Source: Owenia fusiformis | Lineage: Eukaryota > Annelida > Polychaeta > Sabellida > Oweniidae | Assembly: GCA_903813345.2 (NCBI GenBank) | Contig: CAIIXF020000009.1 | Coordinates: 14,336,347-14,400,346 of the forward strand | Reading direction: 5' to 3' | DNA length: 64,000 nucleotides | Shown: positions 1-10,728 of the stretch, in pieces | Layout: the number at the start of each line of letters is the position of its first letter | Numbering within the stretch: position 1 is the stretch's first letter | Made by a program: the position numbers and the translations under genes | The notes under the pieces: generated by a model | Databases searched by the model: none | Seen by the model: only the letters and a program-made list of their open reading frames with translations | Told to the model about the DNA's origin: nothing

Positions 1-1000
1 AAAACATAATAAATCAAATTCTCTCATTGTGTCACGGAAGGGAGGTTTGTCATCTGCTCATTTCATGAAGGTACATTGATTTATAAGTTTGGCTAACAAC
101 GTTTTCATTGATATGATGTTTCCTCTTTGATCATTGATAGTTACTTACAATTGAAGGAATTTGTTTTATTGAGAATGCTATGTATACATGCAACTATATA
201 GATAATGAACCATAGAACATTTAGTGTGGAATAAATTTAAGGATCTGACTCTCCAGTTCTAGACAAAACTTAGAAATCAGAATGATATTAGACAGCTTAT
301 TCAAAATTAAATATGTCACCATCACAAGTGGTGACATATTGTTATGGTCTCCAACTTTTTGTGGATGATGTTTAGCAGTTGGTGTTTGGCATTAGTGTTT
401 GGCATCCAGCGGTTGGCATTCTGTATCTGTAATAACTGGCAGGCGGTGACATTTTGCATGTTAATGCCTTGTAAATAATTTCTATGATGGGTCAGTGCAA
501 TAAATATTTGTTGCATATAGCTTTAGAATGTTTTGATGGCATTTCATCAAAAACAACATAACAATCACATAACAATCTAACATGTAAAATAATGAAACTT
601 ACAAAAACTTGTCAAGTTGATTCCCTCTACTTATGAAATACCAAAAAACATAGAGGGCATCAACATTGATAAACACAAGCAATTTTACTTCAACACATCA
701 TTCACACACACAATATAAATATAAAATGAAACAATAATGTATCTCACTAAACAACATACATTGTAGAATGTAGACTATCCAAAAAACTTGTCAGAATCCT
801 ATATATATGTTTACTTGACTATTGAGGAATTCTATATTTTTGTAATGAGGCAGTCCATGCAGAGACCAGCATTGATGATAATAGGTGTTACTAGAAGGTA
901 TTAGGATTTCTCAAATATTATTTTAACTCAAACCTTTTACCTCAGTTCAACTTTGACTGCTATTCATAAGGTAAACATGTATATTTCTATATTTACCAAC
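1..1000. other. Left-edge non-coding DNA, presumed SDR paralogue intron
   Basis: No coding segment is visible in this stretch apart from the dispersed repeat at 314-470. It lies immediately 3' (minus strand) of the splice donor of the SDR exon at 1001-1196, so it is inferred to be the first coding intron of that gene, with the remaining exons to the left of the window. Confidence 0.6.
314..470. repeat. Dispersed repeat, copy 1
   Basis: This stretch shares an ordered set of blocks with 48700-48820: AAGTGG(T/G)GACATATTG near the start, then GTCTCCAACTTTTT, a run of related TTTGGC/GGTTGG words, and finally GACATTTTGCATGTTAATG. The order and spacing are kept, so it is an interspersed repeat family. 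I see no terminal repeat, coding capacity or class-defining feature. Confidence 0.6.
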
Positions 1001-1196
1001 CTGTTATGAGAACTGCTTTGTTGGCCACAGTGACAGACTGCAGGGGTTGCATGAAGCCCCAGATGTTGTAGAGGACCACTGCAATACAGGCCACCACAGC
1101 AAGGCCCAATGTGTAGAGTAGGGTGCTTGTGTGCATCACTAACATGTACACCAGCACCCCAGTTACAATCCCAAGCCCTGTCTTTCTGGCATCCAT
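1001..1196 (-). CDS. First coding exon of an SDR9C-type dehydrogenase (paralogue A), partial gene
   Basis: The exon encodes a 65-residue N-terminus starting MDARKTG. A long hydrophobic stretch (about residues 8-45) would act as a membrane anchor or signal-anchor. It ends NKAVLIT plus the first base of the Gly codon, exactly where the Rossmann TGxxxGxG loop begins in BDH1/RDH/HSD17B6-type short-chain dehydrogenases. The splice donor (CAG|GTTGGT on the minus strand) follows at 1000. The neighbouring SDR at 3892-10933 has the same exon end (NKAVLI), so the two are tandem paralogues. A plausible acceptor (TTAGACAG) lies just upstream of the ATG. The catalytic exons are outside the window, so activity and substrate cannot be judged. 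This copy's exon is intact. Confidence 0.72.
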
Positions 1197-1551
1197 TGCT
1201 GTCTAATATCTAGATTACAGTGCAGTTGCTGCCAATAACTAGTCTAGTACCAGTGTATGCACTCTGATCGACTCAAAAATATATTGGCATTTATGGCACA
1301 TATTGTTGACTGAGTTGTGTGCTATTTGAAACAATGTCAATATGCAGTACATTTGCCACTTGAAATACTCTACACTTCTAGACCTATTCTTTATACTTTA
1401 ACCTGATTGGTGATAGTAAGTGTACTTTTGCAAGCAGGTTAACCTGCCTTGGCTATCAGAGAATTTTAAGGTAGTTGTGTATAGTCTGTACTTTCACAAA
1501 AAGTTGAAAATTTATTTTGGGAAGTTTCTTTTCACCATTTTAAATTATATA

Positions 1552-2090
1552 CAGGGTGGTCCAAAAAAATGGGACACTCGTATTTCAAAAACAAATATTG
1601 ATTTTCTTGATGAAAACATGTCATATTATATACCAATTGATAGGGAATTAACTCATCTTTAATTTGGTATATCATAAGTTCAGATTTATTATAACGTCTA
1701 TCAACTAGCGTCCATAATATAAATGACGTCATTTTTGTTTCAAAACGGGTTTTCCAAAACTTGCAAAAACCAAGTTTTATTGTCAACTTTATTTACATAA
1801 ACAGACGTTCAATATGTCCACCATTTTGATCAATTGTAGCACTAAATTTTGGCCTAAACTGGTCAATAGCATCATTGATATGCTGTTGAGACAATGACTT
1901 TCACTTCTCTATAGTTCTGCCCTTCAGGGACTGAATAAATGTAAAAGGATTTATGGTACACTAATTCTGGTTAAAGATGGTTAAAGATGAGTAAATTCCC
2001 TATCCATTGGTATATAATATGACATGTTTTCATCAAGAAAATCAATATTTATTTTTGAAATATAAGTGTCCCATTTTTTGGACCACCCTG
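1552..2090. mobile_element. Mariner/IS630-type element, decayed, with long inverted ends
   Basis: TA dinucleotides at 1550-1551 and 2091-2092 flank inverted ends that start CAGGGTGGTCCAAAAAA and stay recognisable for roughly 100 bp inward (1552-1660 against 1980-2090). On the minus strand around 1800-1890, a residual reading gives INDAIDQFRPKFSATIDQ followed by NGGHIERLF. This resembles the C-terminal tail of mariner-like (DDE_3) transposases, which typically end near NGGHxE. The rest of the transposase is missing, so it is a non-autonomous internal-deletion derivative. Confidence 0.8.
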
Positions 2091-2460
2091 TATATTAATT
2101 CATGTATTACTATATCTAGTACCATAGCATGTAAATATCTATCTAAAAATGTGATTATCATCATGAAAATTATATAAAAGTGCTCATGATACGTATTTGT
2201 ATAGAATCCAGGCTTGTATTGTGATAGGGGATGGCAAACTCACTTGAATATGAATAGTACCTGCTGTGTATGCCGGGTGCTAATTCTCCAATTGGCTAAT
2301 TGATGGATTAATGGATTAACTAATAGGTAATTGATCCAGAAGCTGAAAGTTGCATTTGTGAATATAAGCTAAAGTACAAAAGAGCACATAAAATATTCTC
2401 CTTGCAATGAAAAACACATCAACTGATACCTGGGTCACATTTGTTCCGATGCATCTGCCG

Positions 2461-2532
2461 GCGCCCGGCCGATTGAGTGTTTTGTTCAATATTATATTCA
2501 ATTTTGAACAAAAAATTCAATCGGCCGGGCGC
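2461..2532. repeat. GC-tipped inverted repeat (hairpin)
   Basis: A left arm beginning GCGCCCGGCCGATTGA (2461) is mirrored by TCAATCGGCCGGGCGC ending at 2532. The inner parts of the arms (TTTTGTTCAA / TTGAACAAAA) also pair, with only about 11 nt of loop. The GC-rich tips contrast sharply with the AT-rich surroundings. It could be a very short MITE or a palindrome; no target duplication was obvious. Confidence 0.7.
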
Positions 2533-3036
2533 TGGAGTGAAAATGTGTCCAAGGCATTAGCTAATAAAATAAAAATGGTTTATTACATAACACATTCAGG
2601 CCTTGTTCAAACTAGCCAATCATACAGGGTGACAAAAAGTAACTGTGTATACTATAATTTGGAACCTTCTTTTTTATTTTAAAGGGAGAATCAGATCTAC
2701 CAGGCAAGCTTTACAAAAAATAGTTTAAATTTCAAAATAATTTTGGCTCACATCATTCCTTGTCATGTCTATTTTCTAAAAATCTCCGAAGTGCATGTTT
2801 TGTTACGGGAAAACTAAATATTTTTACAAAAATGTATCATTTTTCTGTAAATATGGTTACCATTTTTTATTATTATTTGGGAGAATTCAAACATTTTTTC
2901 CAATTTTTGCACTTTGAAGATTGGTAGGTCAGTTGTACATGTTGCTTGCAATTTTGTCACCTTCTATAGATTTGATTCTGCCTTTAAGTATAGTGTTTTA
3001 CAGTGATGTACTTAAACACATCTTCCCTATGTTTAC

Positions 3037-3778
3037 AAAGGAGTGGTATCGATATGGAGAACTTTTTGAACACACGTTTCTCTCAAACCAGTCATAAAAA
3101 AAATCTAAAAATTTTACACATCGTCAATTTAATGGTCATCTTTTGATTGGTAACAATATAATTTGAAAAATATATATATACTTTCATCTATATTGTTTTA
3201 GAAAACACATCAAACACTTGTTTTGTTCTTGGTATCGTGTTTCCAGAGTGAAATGAAACATCTTTCCGAACCTCATTGGAACAAAACGACATAAACACAA
3301 CATGTTTAGGTCTCTCAATCTTGTAATTGTACAAAGGAAATTTTGGTTGATTTTAAAAAATATCTTGTTAATGAAAAAAAAGGTTTATCTTGATTTGTAT
3401 CTATTTTTGGTGGATTTTGTTTTAATTTTTTTTTTGAATACTTTTTGAAAAGCAACCAAAAATTCCTTTGTATAACTATAATATTGAGATGTCTAAAAAC
3501 TTGTTGTATATCCTATTTTGTTCCAACAAGGTTCGGAAAGACATTTTATTTCATTCTCAAGATTTGGTAGAAAGGAGCAAAAACAATTGCACTAAAAAAA
3601 ACAAAAAATGTAATCAAAAACAGTTATATAAAATATTTCTAAATAATTTTCGCATTAAATTGTTGTCAATTAGTCAACATTACATAAAATACCGTGTTTT
3701 TTTACAGAATGTTTTCAATGATTGGTTTAAGAGAAAAACATTGTTGAATTCAGTTCTCCATATCGATACCACTCCTTT
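3037..3778. mobile_element. Fold-back (palindromic) MITE, copy 1
   Basis: The ends are inverted copies of AAAGGAGTGGTATCGATATGG. The similarity continues through the element: blocks such as CTTTCCGAACC...TTGGAACAAAA (left half) reappear inverted as TTTTGTTCCAACAAGGTTCGGAAAG (right half, split here by small differences). The whole 742 bp could therefore fold into one imperfect hairpin. A second copy lies at 6855-7614. TA is found next to both ends. Any reading frame inside is a by-product of the palindrome. It ends 114 bp beyond the stop codon of the SDR pseudogene. Confidence 0.75.
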
Positions 3779-3891
3779 AGATAATAGAAGTCCCACCCAT
3801 GTTCTTTCCAGGTACACATAACTCATTATCTTTCAGTTTTATCCTAGATCAGACTGACCAAATGTAAAAAAGGTGCAATTAGTGATAAGTG

Positions 3892-4249
3892 TCACTTTGA
3901 AGAGAGTGCATTGAAACTGAGTGGGGCTAGTAATGTATTGAATATTCCATCAACTATTTCACTTGGCAGAAGACTAAGTAGAAACTCTGCTATGATATAC
4001 AGGGGTTCAGGTGGGCAGTAGCGATGTCTTGGTTTGACTGCAGTCAGTGCATGAACCATGCAGTCTACCACCTCGTTGATATCATTCCTCACAATTGCCC
4101 CATTCCTGTCATTGTATACATTAGTTATCATTGCTTCAGCTAGGCGTTCATCATAACCTTCACCATATGCCTGTTTGACATCTTCTGAGCAAGAACGAAA
4201 TGATGCCTTCATATTCTGTTTTAGTCTCTCTGCATTAAATAGTGGAGTT
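3892..4249 (-). pseudogene. SDR paralogue B exon 5 (last)
   Basis: The exon opens after the acceptor TTTCAG and completes an Arg codon, then reads TPLFNAERLKQNMKASF and on to HALTAVKPRHRYCPPEP and a stop at 3892. HALTAxxPxxRY is the conserved C-terminal block of the BDH1/RDH-type SDRs. The reading frame is intact. Confidence 0.85.
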
Positions 4250-4596
4250 CTGAAATTAACAGAATGGATTTGAAACTTATAGAGTTTAGGGCCAGAATTG
4301 TATTTCAGGACTTGATATGTATGGTACTTAAATTATGGCTAATCGTATTTAGTATGTATCATGATTTGAAATGTATGAAAGTCGTAGGACCTAAAATATA
4401 TGGAAGCCTCAGGACCTGAATGTTTGAAAGATTTATATCTTAATTGTGTGAGTTTTAAAATCCTGGAAAGCATGGTAGTCTTTAAATCTGAAATACATAG
4501 AATGAAATGTTTGAAAGATCTGAAATATTTGGAAGTTTGAGTACCTAAAATTTCTGAGTGACAGCAGTGCATGAAATAATCAATAACGCAACGAAC

Positions 4597-4729
4597 CTGT
4601 ATGCTTGAGGTTCTATACTCGCCACACTGATTCCAAATGGTGCTAACTCACGGCGAAGACCATCACTCAATGCCACCAATGCATGCTTAGACATGCAATA
4701 TATCAAAGAATTGGGATATGAGTTGCGAC
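4597..4729 (-). pseudogene. SDR paralogue B exon 4 (catalytic Tyr-Lys)
   Basis: The acceptor TGTTGTAG is followed by GRNSYPNSLIYCMSKHALVA. The YCMSK block is the SDR YxxxK catalytic pair. The exon continues with LRRELAPFGISVASIEPQAY to a donor at CAG|GTTCGT. Its length (133 nt) matches the phases of its neighbours, and no stop interrupts it. Confidence 0.85.
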
Positions 4730-4818
4730 CTACAACAGATATATATACCATTTCAAAGTTTTTGGAATTGCTTACAGAATATACCATTTTCAGCTGTCAG
4801 TGTCAATATTTAGAAGTA

Positions 4819-4992
4819 CAGTAAAACCTGTCTAATCCGGACACCTCTGGGACCAGCCAAAAGTCTTCGAATTAGCAAGTGTTCACATTTCAAGGTTTTA
4901 CAAACATTTAAGTCAATGGGGATAACAAATTTGAGACCAAGAAAAAGGGTTCATATTGAGAGGTGTTCAGATATACAGGTTTCATTGTACTG
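4819..4992. mobile_element. Pogo/Tigger-like MITE in SDR intron 4
   Basis: TA at 4817-4818 and 4993-4994 flanks ends CAGTAAAACCTGTCTAATCC and (inverted) CAGTACAATGAAACCTG. The terminal CAGT...AACCTGTC is typical of pogo-family MITEs. It is 174 bp with no coding capacity, and lies about 90 bp upstream of the exon-4 acceptor in the minus-strand reading. Confidence 0.75.
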
Positions 4993-5099
4993 TACTTATT
5001 AAAACAAAATCATATATAAATCAAGTTCCATGAATGGATCTTATCCTAAAGCTGATATAGAGCATCAGGAAGCAATATATAGTGCCCCCACCACATATA

Positions 5100-6219
5100 C
5101 AGGGTGGGCCAAAAAAAACAATACCCAACTTCAAATCAGGATAAAAATAGTTACATTCAATATGGTACATTGACTCACATATCATTTTAAAGGTTATACA
5201 TTTTCAAACAATTTAGTATATAACACTATGTCATGAAATCAATAGTAAAGTTTTATTATACTTGTTTGGGAGGCCGGGTTGCTATTTAAGGTCTCCAGAT
5301 TTTAGGGAAAAAATAGTGAATCTAAGGAATTATGTTAATTTTTTATTTATAGAATATAATTTTTCGTTAGGTGAATACATGCTTGGATATTGATATTTGC
5401 ATCATTGTGTGACTATATTTATTGTTTATGAATATAAGTACTGTTTAATAACATTTTACACTTTATTTATTTAAACAATTTTAACAATTGCTTAATACCC
5501 CCCCCCCCTTCCCCTTCTGCGTCAACAATAAGCTTCGAGTGGTATCGCGATCTATCATTAGCCTTATTGAGAGATTTCTTTTGCAATTCATTTCAGCACT
5601 TTATGATTCTTTTTCAGCTCATCAATGCTGTTTATTGGATGCTTTTGTTGTACCATTTCCTTGAGATTGCACAATGTATGGCAATCAACCACGTTAGCTT
5701 CGGGGCTGTTGGGTGGCCAAGTATCAAGATCAATTAAATTGACACCTTATTAGCAAAGGAATGCATCTCAATGTCTCCTTTGATATATGGTACGAGGCAA
5801 TGTCTTGTTGAAAATAAAATCCTCATCATATATATGTTTAATGTCTTTTAACCGAACCCTTTTGAGTGCTTATTGATAGTAAACAACACTAAAATTCATA
5901 AACAATACGTTTAGTCACACAACTATGCACATATAGAACCATGTATTCACCTAACAAAATGATATTCTATAAATAAAAATTAACATTATTTCGCAGATTT
6001 ACTTTTTTCTCCCTAAAATCTGGAGACCTTAAAAAGCAACCCGGCCTCCCAAATAAGTATAATGAAACTTTATCATTGATTTCATGACATAGTGTTATAT
6101 ACCAAAATGTTCGAAATTGTATAACCTTTAAAATGATATATAAATCAATGTATCATATTGAACATAGCTATTTTTATCCTGATTCAAAGTTGGGTATTGG
6201 TTTTTTTTGGCCCACCCTG
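5100..6219. mobile_element. Mariner-like element with about 280-bp inverted ends and a dead transposase
   Basis: TA flanks (5098-5099 and 6220-6221) enclose ends CAGGGTGGGCCAAAAAA. Their inverted similarity runs about 280 bp (5100-5381 against 5940-6219). The core on the minus strand (about 5815-5610) carries mariner transposase remnants: FQQDIASYH, then after a frame change WPPNSPEANVVDCHTLCNLK and INSIDELKK. These match the QQDxAxxH, WPPNSPDxNPxD and later LKE blocks of mariner transposases. Stops and frameshifts inactivate it. Its right end is only 23 bp from the SDR exon-3 donor. Confidence 0.88.
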
Positions 6220-6242
6220 TAGTATAAGATATTCAAACTCAC

Positions 6243-6425
6243 CCCCAGCACTTGCTACATTGACAATCCTCCCCCTGCTTCTCCTCAGGTGAGGTATGAA
6301 TGTCCTCGTCATGTTCACAGGACCAAATGTGTTCACGTTGAATATATTAAGAACTTCAAAGGTGGAGTACCATTCAAATGGCATAAACATACTAATGCCA
6401 GCATTATTCACAAGCCCCCATAGTT
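6243..6425 (-). pseudogene. SDR paralogue B exon 3 (NNAG block)
   Basis: Acceptor CATTGTAG, then ELWGLVNNAGISMFMPFEWY, MTRTFIPHLRRSRGRIVNVA and SAGG to the donor GTGAGT. NNAG stabilises the central sheet in classical SDRs, and the Ser in NVASAGG is the expected catalytic Ser. At 183 nt (61 codons) it is in frame with its neighbours. Confidence 0.87.
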
Positions 6426-6854
6426 CTACAATGGAAACGTTCAATTAAAATCATGGATAAATTTAAATTGATACAAATACCTCTAATATGTGAATGCTTT
6501 TTGGACCCAATTAATTTATCCTCGATATAATTAAAAATAGAGGACAAACAATAGAAACATTCTTTCCCATTAAAACAGTACATTCTATTGAGATAACATA
6601 GAAACAAAACTGCAATCTCTTTAAACATACAAAACACCCAAGTTTATGTGGATGTTATGAGTGTGTTATTCCTAGAGACTGTCCCTTTAATACCCTTTCT
6701 AATATAATTCTGATTTTGCTTCATCTTCATCCTAATGACGTTTGGGTGAAAGCAATTGGATATTTTATATCACTAGCAAGCACTTATTGCAAATCTCCAA
6801 ATAACAGGACATTGTAGCTTATTGAAAAAAATAAAAAGAAAGGGTTACACTTAT

Positions 6855-7614
6855 AAAGGATTGGTATCGATATGGCAAACTGAATTCAACATTGTTTTCT
6901 TTTATTAATTTATACTTATTATTGAAAACATTCTGTAAAAAACATAGTCATTTATGTAATGGTCACTGATTGACAACAATTTTATGTGAAAATTATTTAA
7001 ATATATATTTTTTTAACTGTTTTTGTTAGCATTTTTAAATTTTTAGTGTAATTGTTTTTTGTTCCTTTCTACCAATTCTTGAGAATGAAATACAATAGCT
7101 TTCCGAACCTTGTTGGAACAAAATAACATATACATAACATATACATTTTTTAGACCTCTCAATATTACAGTTATACAAAGGGAAATTTAGTTGATTTAAC
7201 AAAAAGTATTCAATAATTTAAAACAAAAACCCCCAAAATAGATGAAAATTAAAGTAAACCTTTTATTTCATTAACAAGATACTTTTTTAAATCAACCAAA
7301 CTTTCCTTTGTACAATTACAATATTGAGAGGCCTAAACTTGTTGTGTGTATTTCCTGAAGTTCAGATAGATGTTTCGTTTCATTCCGAACATGTGATTCC
7401 AAGAACAAAAGAAGTGTCTGATCTGTTTTCTAAAAAATATAGCCTAGAGAATAGCATATATTTTTTTTTTTCAAATTAAACTGTTGCCATTCAAAAGGTG
7501 ATCATTTGTATTATAATTAGATTGACAATGTGTAAAATTTTCAGAATTTTTTGATGACTGGTTCTAGAGAAACATGGTGTTCAATTCAGTTAACCATATC
7601 GATACCAATCCTTT
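6855..7614. mobile_element. Fold-back (palindromic) MITE, copy 2, in SDR intron 2
   Basis: Same family as 3037-3778: ends AAAGGATTGGTATCGATATGG and inverted CCATATCGATACCAATCCTTT, internal CTTTCCGAACCTTGTTGGAAC, and near-complete internal self-complementarity. TA precedes and follows the ends. It stops about 65 bp from the exon-2 donor. Confidence 0.75.
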
Positions 7615-7678
7615 TACTCCATTGTAAAAACCTTCATCTTTTTGTCTATTGGTGAAGGATTGCAAGATGAACACTTAC

Positions 7679-7892
7679 CAGAGTTGGTTTTTAGCAAAAT
7701 ATCGACTACATATTTTCTGGCACTTTCAATGTCTTCATTCTTTCTAACATCAAGTTTAATAACGTGAAGCTTTGATGAAGATCTATGCTGGAGTTCCATT
7801 GGTCCATCTTGGTCAGGTGACAAGCAGCATGCGATTGTGACAAATCCAAGTGAATCCAGCTTTTTAGCTAGTCTATTCCCCTGTGTCACATC
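7679..7892 (-). pseudogene. SDR paralogue B exon 2 with 5-nt deletion in the Gly-rich loop
   Basis: Acceptor TTTGATAG then GATGTGACACAGGGGAATAG. Joined to the exon-1 end (ACAG), this reads T-G-C-D-T-G-E-stop. The frame that follows (GNRLAKKLDSLGF, then HVIKLDVRKNEDIESARKY) is good SDR sequence, but it lies one frame away. TGxxxGxG has lost Phe-Gly and five bases; 214 nt is not the multiple of three that the flanking phases demand. The donor TCTG|GTAAGT is intact. Confidence 0.85.
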
Positions 7893-8025
7893 CTATCAAA
7901 AGTCAAACTTACAGTGGATGTAAAGAATCTCATGTAAACTAATATATCACATATACAATGATGTACCACATGTAAATTGATGTACCACACATGAACTGGT
8001 GATGCAAGTGCAATTCTAATCTTAC

Positions 8026-8037
8026 CTGTAATGAGGA
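8026..8037 (-). pseudogene. Stranded end of SDR exon 1 (3 bp plus one target-duplication copy)
   Basis: On the minus strand TCCTCATTA (second copy of the 9-bp target duplication) is followed by CAG and the original donor GTAAGA. This is the true 3' end of exon 1, separated from the rest of the exon by the transposon at 8038-10728. Confidence 0.85.
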
Positions 8038-10728
8038 GGTTATAATGAAAACACGCGCTACGCGCTAACGCGCCACGCGCCAATGCGCTAATAGAAAATG
8101 ATCCTTCCCCACGATGTGTGCGCATGTTTTAAGCGCATGTTTATGATTGGTCTATACCCTTGGCCCAGGGACATGTATAATTAGGGTTATGACTCCCTGG
8201 GAACTTGTCAAAACATTGACACTTCAAAGACTGTATAAATCACCGCTAACCTGTCAATCAGACTTTGATGTGAACTTTGCGGCCGCAGGAAATAAACAAA
8301 GCCTCTCGAAAATTACACTTTTCAAGTTACGATTTCTTTAAAAATATAAGACCAATTAAGATGTTCTTCACACCGTTAAAAAACAGAATTCAACTTCAAT
8401 TTAGGAAATAATTTCAAAACTAAATGAACGTGTACTTTTCTCTGTATTTGACCTGAAAGAACATGAGTAACTTAGAATTAATAAATATTTACGGCCAATT
8501 ACCGGACAATGATAAAACACGCTGGTCGGGTTTACATTACTTTTTAAATCGTCTCTTATTTAAAACTTTAATTCCAAATGAAATACAACCCTGTTTTCAA
8601 CAATATTCCTGGTAAAATAGGTAATACAATTCACTGGGACTGACGTAATTCTTAAAATCGCGGATTCGGTAGTATTGAATCTCTAATAAAGATGGCGCGA
8701 AAGTTTTTCCTTATAAGGTCAAAATATTTCCCATGATGCAGTTCGCGGGGGAACAAAATTTTTCTACCTTGTTTTTCCCCGTTGGTTTAACATGGGGATT
8801 TTCATACCCATTTTTCAAGCGATATTTTCGATCGAATCTCCATGCGATCGGAGAAAACAAACTATCAGAAACAATTAGTCTTTTAATAATCTTTATATAA
8901 CATATATTTTTTTTCATTTTATTGGCTCCTAACGGGGTGAAAACAATGATTGAAAATGGGAGTATATTCCGGAAGAGAAGAAGTCACGTGACTAGTCGCC
9001 ATATTGGAAAAAGCAATTCCATTCGACTTTCAACACGTTCATGCCAATATTACCGCACTACAAACTGTAACATCGATGCAACAACTGAATAAAAGTACTC
9101 ATCTTCATATTACATTATAGAGTTACGTTGAAAACCCACAAACAACTGAGCATTTGACCAAAGAAGACACGTCGCTATTATCTAGGTCAAGTTTAGTGGT
9201 TCGAAAGCAAATCTTACATACTCGTTTCCGAATTTTGTTGTTAATTGTATAATCTTTTATTGATTAAATCTGGTATACTGACTATTAATTCAATGACAAA
9301 GAAGAAGAATTCCGATGGTGTCATTTTTTTATTTAGCTTGCGGGTGTAAAAACAAAATTGCGTAATTAATTTGATTTAGAACTTTCGGGTCTCACAAATA
9401 GCTACACGAAATGCATCATTGAAAAATATTGACCAATCAAATTTTGTCCTTTTTGAGTACATATATGCACCATATATGCGAACGTTCTGATTCAAAGAGC
9501 GAACAGCGAAATGGAGAATTCAAAACTTTTTAAATCTAAAATCAAATTGAGAAAAACGAAAGCAAACATGAAAGGGGGGTTCATAGGGGTCTTGGAAATC
9601 CATAGTACACAGCCCCGAAGCCAGGGGGGTTCGGAGGGTGACTTTGGAATTTTTGAAAAAGTGACCCCCCCCCCTGGGAAATCCTGGTTACTGTCCTGGC
9701 ATATGGCATATAGAGACTACTATGTATATAGAGATCTGGATTACCCCCATAAATGTGGGACTGATTTTTCAAATCACCCCCACAACCAGGCCCGTAGCCA
9801 GAGGGGGAGCTGGGGGAGCGGAGCTCCCCCTCTGGCCAGAGATTCTTTCAAAATCATGCAGTTTTTCACCATTCTGAGAATTTTTTTCATGATTATTAGC
9901 CAAAATTGTGAAAAAGCTTCCCCTGCCAGGAAAAAAGCTGGCTACGGGCAAGCCCCCGCAACTACTTGTGTATTGAAATCCCAAATTTATGGGGATAAGC
10001 TGGATCTGCAGTATTCGTTCAAACTGCCTTAAATTTCATAATAGGCTTCTTTAATTCTTATTTAACTTATACGATGCCATATACGATAAATGTTGCCCCT
10101 TCTTATGCGGCCATACACAATAGATTTTCACCCTCCTCTTATACGATTACCCTATACACCCCCCCCCCCATGAAAGCGAAAGAGAGTAACCGGGCACGAA
10201 AAGAAAAATGGAAAAATATAAATGCGATGCCTGAATTATCCCACCGTTTGGTAAGTCATGTGAGATATAACTTCAAATACAAAGAGTAAAGATATATAAA
10301 ACATCCATGACTTGATATTAAGAGGTAACACGAGGTAACATGCGACAAATAAACATTATATTAAGTCATTAGTCAAGTAGTCGGGCCCCCGGCTCAGATT
10401 TCGAAACGGGATTTTTCTCGCCGATGGATGGACCCAAATAATGCAATGAAATAGGGAGCATATTCGCATATCTGCGACCATTCATCTTGTAAGGTGCTAC
10501 TTTCTATCTTCCTTTTAAATCAGATAAAACACACTGACAATCGATAATCTGCACAGTTAACGATCAAACATTGGGCTTCTTCATACTTCTGCTTTCTGAT
10601 GAGCCACCTAATCTCTTCACTCACTCGATGTTTATACATCATGTTCCCGGGCCTGTGGGAACGATCATTCTGAACAGTGCGTTAGTGCGCTAGCGCGTTA
10701 GCGCGTAGCGCGTGTTTTCATTATAACC
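8038..10728. mobile_element. 2.7-kb DNA transposon (Mutator- or Merlin-like), non-autonomous, inside SDR exon 1
   Basis: Perfect 9-bp target duplications TAATGAGGA (8029-8037 and 10729-10737) flank inverted termini that begin GGTTATAATGAAAACACGCG and agree for at least 36 bp. Beyond these lie subterminal CGCGC-rich words (GCGCTAACGCG, GCGCTAGCGC). A 9-bp duplication with TIRs fits Mutator-like or Merlin elements. No transposase is recognisable inside. A nested small element is at 9790-9949. The block 8695-9465 recurs inverted at 39890-40650 in the BAHCC1 intron, so this is a multi-copy family. Confidence 0.85.
9790..9949. mobile_element. Small nested element with GCCCGTAGCCAG ends
   Basis: GCCCGTAGCCAG at 9790 is mirrored by CTGGCTACGGGC ending at 9949, with G-rich/C-rich runs next to the left end. 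It is a 160-bp MITE-like insertion inside the larger transposon. A related G-rich block (GAAGCCAGGGGGGTT) lies nearby at about 9617. Superfamily not determined. Confidence 0.55.

Larger units (their letters stand above)
1197..3036. other. Intergenic region between two SDR genes
   Basis: Apart from the mariner-like element at 1552-2090 and the GC-rich hairpin at 2461-2532, I see no exon here. It should hold the promoter of SDR paralogue A near 1200-1450, but no core element can be named. Confidence 0.5.

Noticed and set aside
3468-3821. 117-codon open frame
   Set aside because: It lies within the right arm of a fold-back MITE and runs past its end; no protein similarity.
8038-8110. CpG island or promoter at the GCGC-rich block
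   Set aside because: The GCGC words are the subterminal repeats of the transposon and recur at its other end.
9511-10032. 173-codon open frame in the 2.7-kb transposon
   Set aside because: It crosses a nested G-rich element and has no transposase motif; low-complexity reading only.
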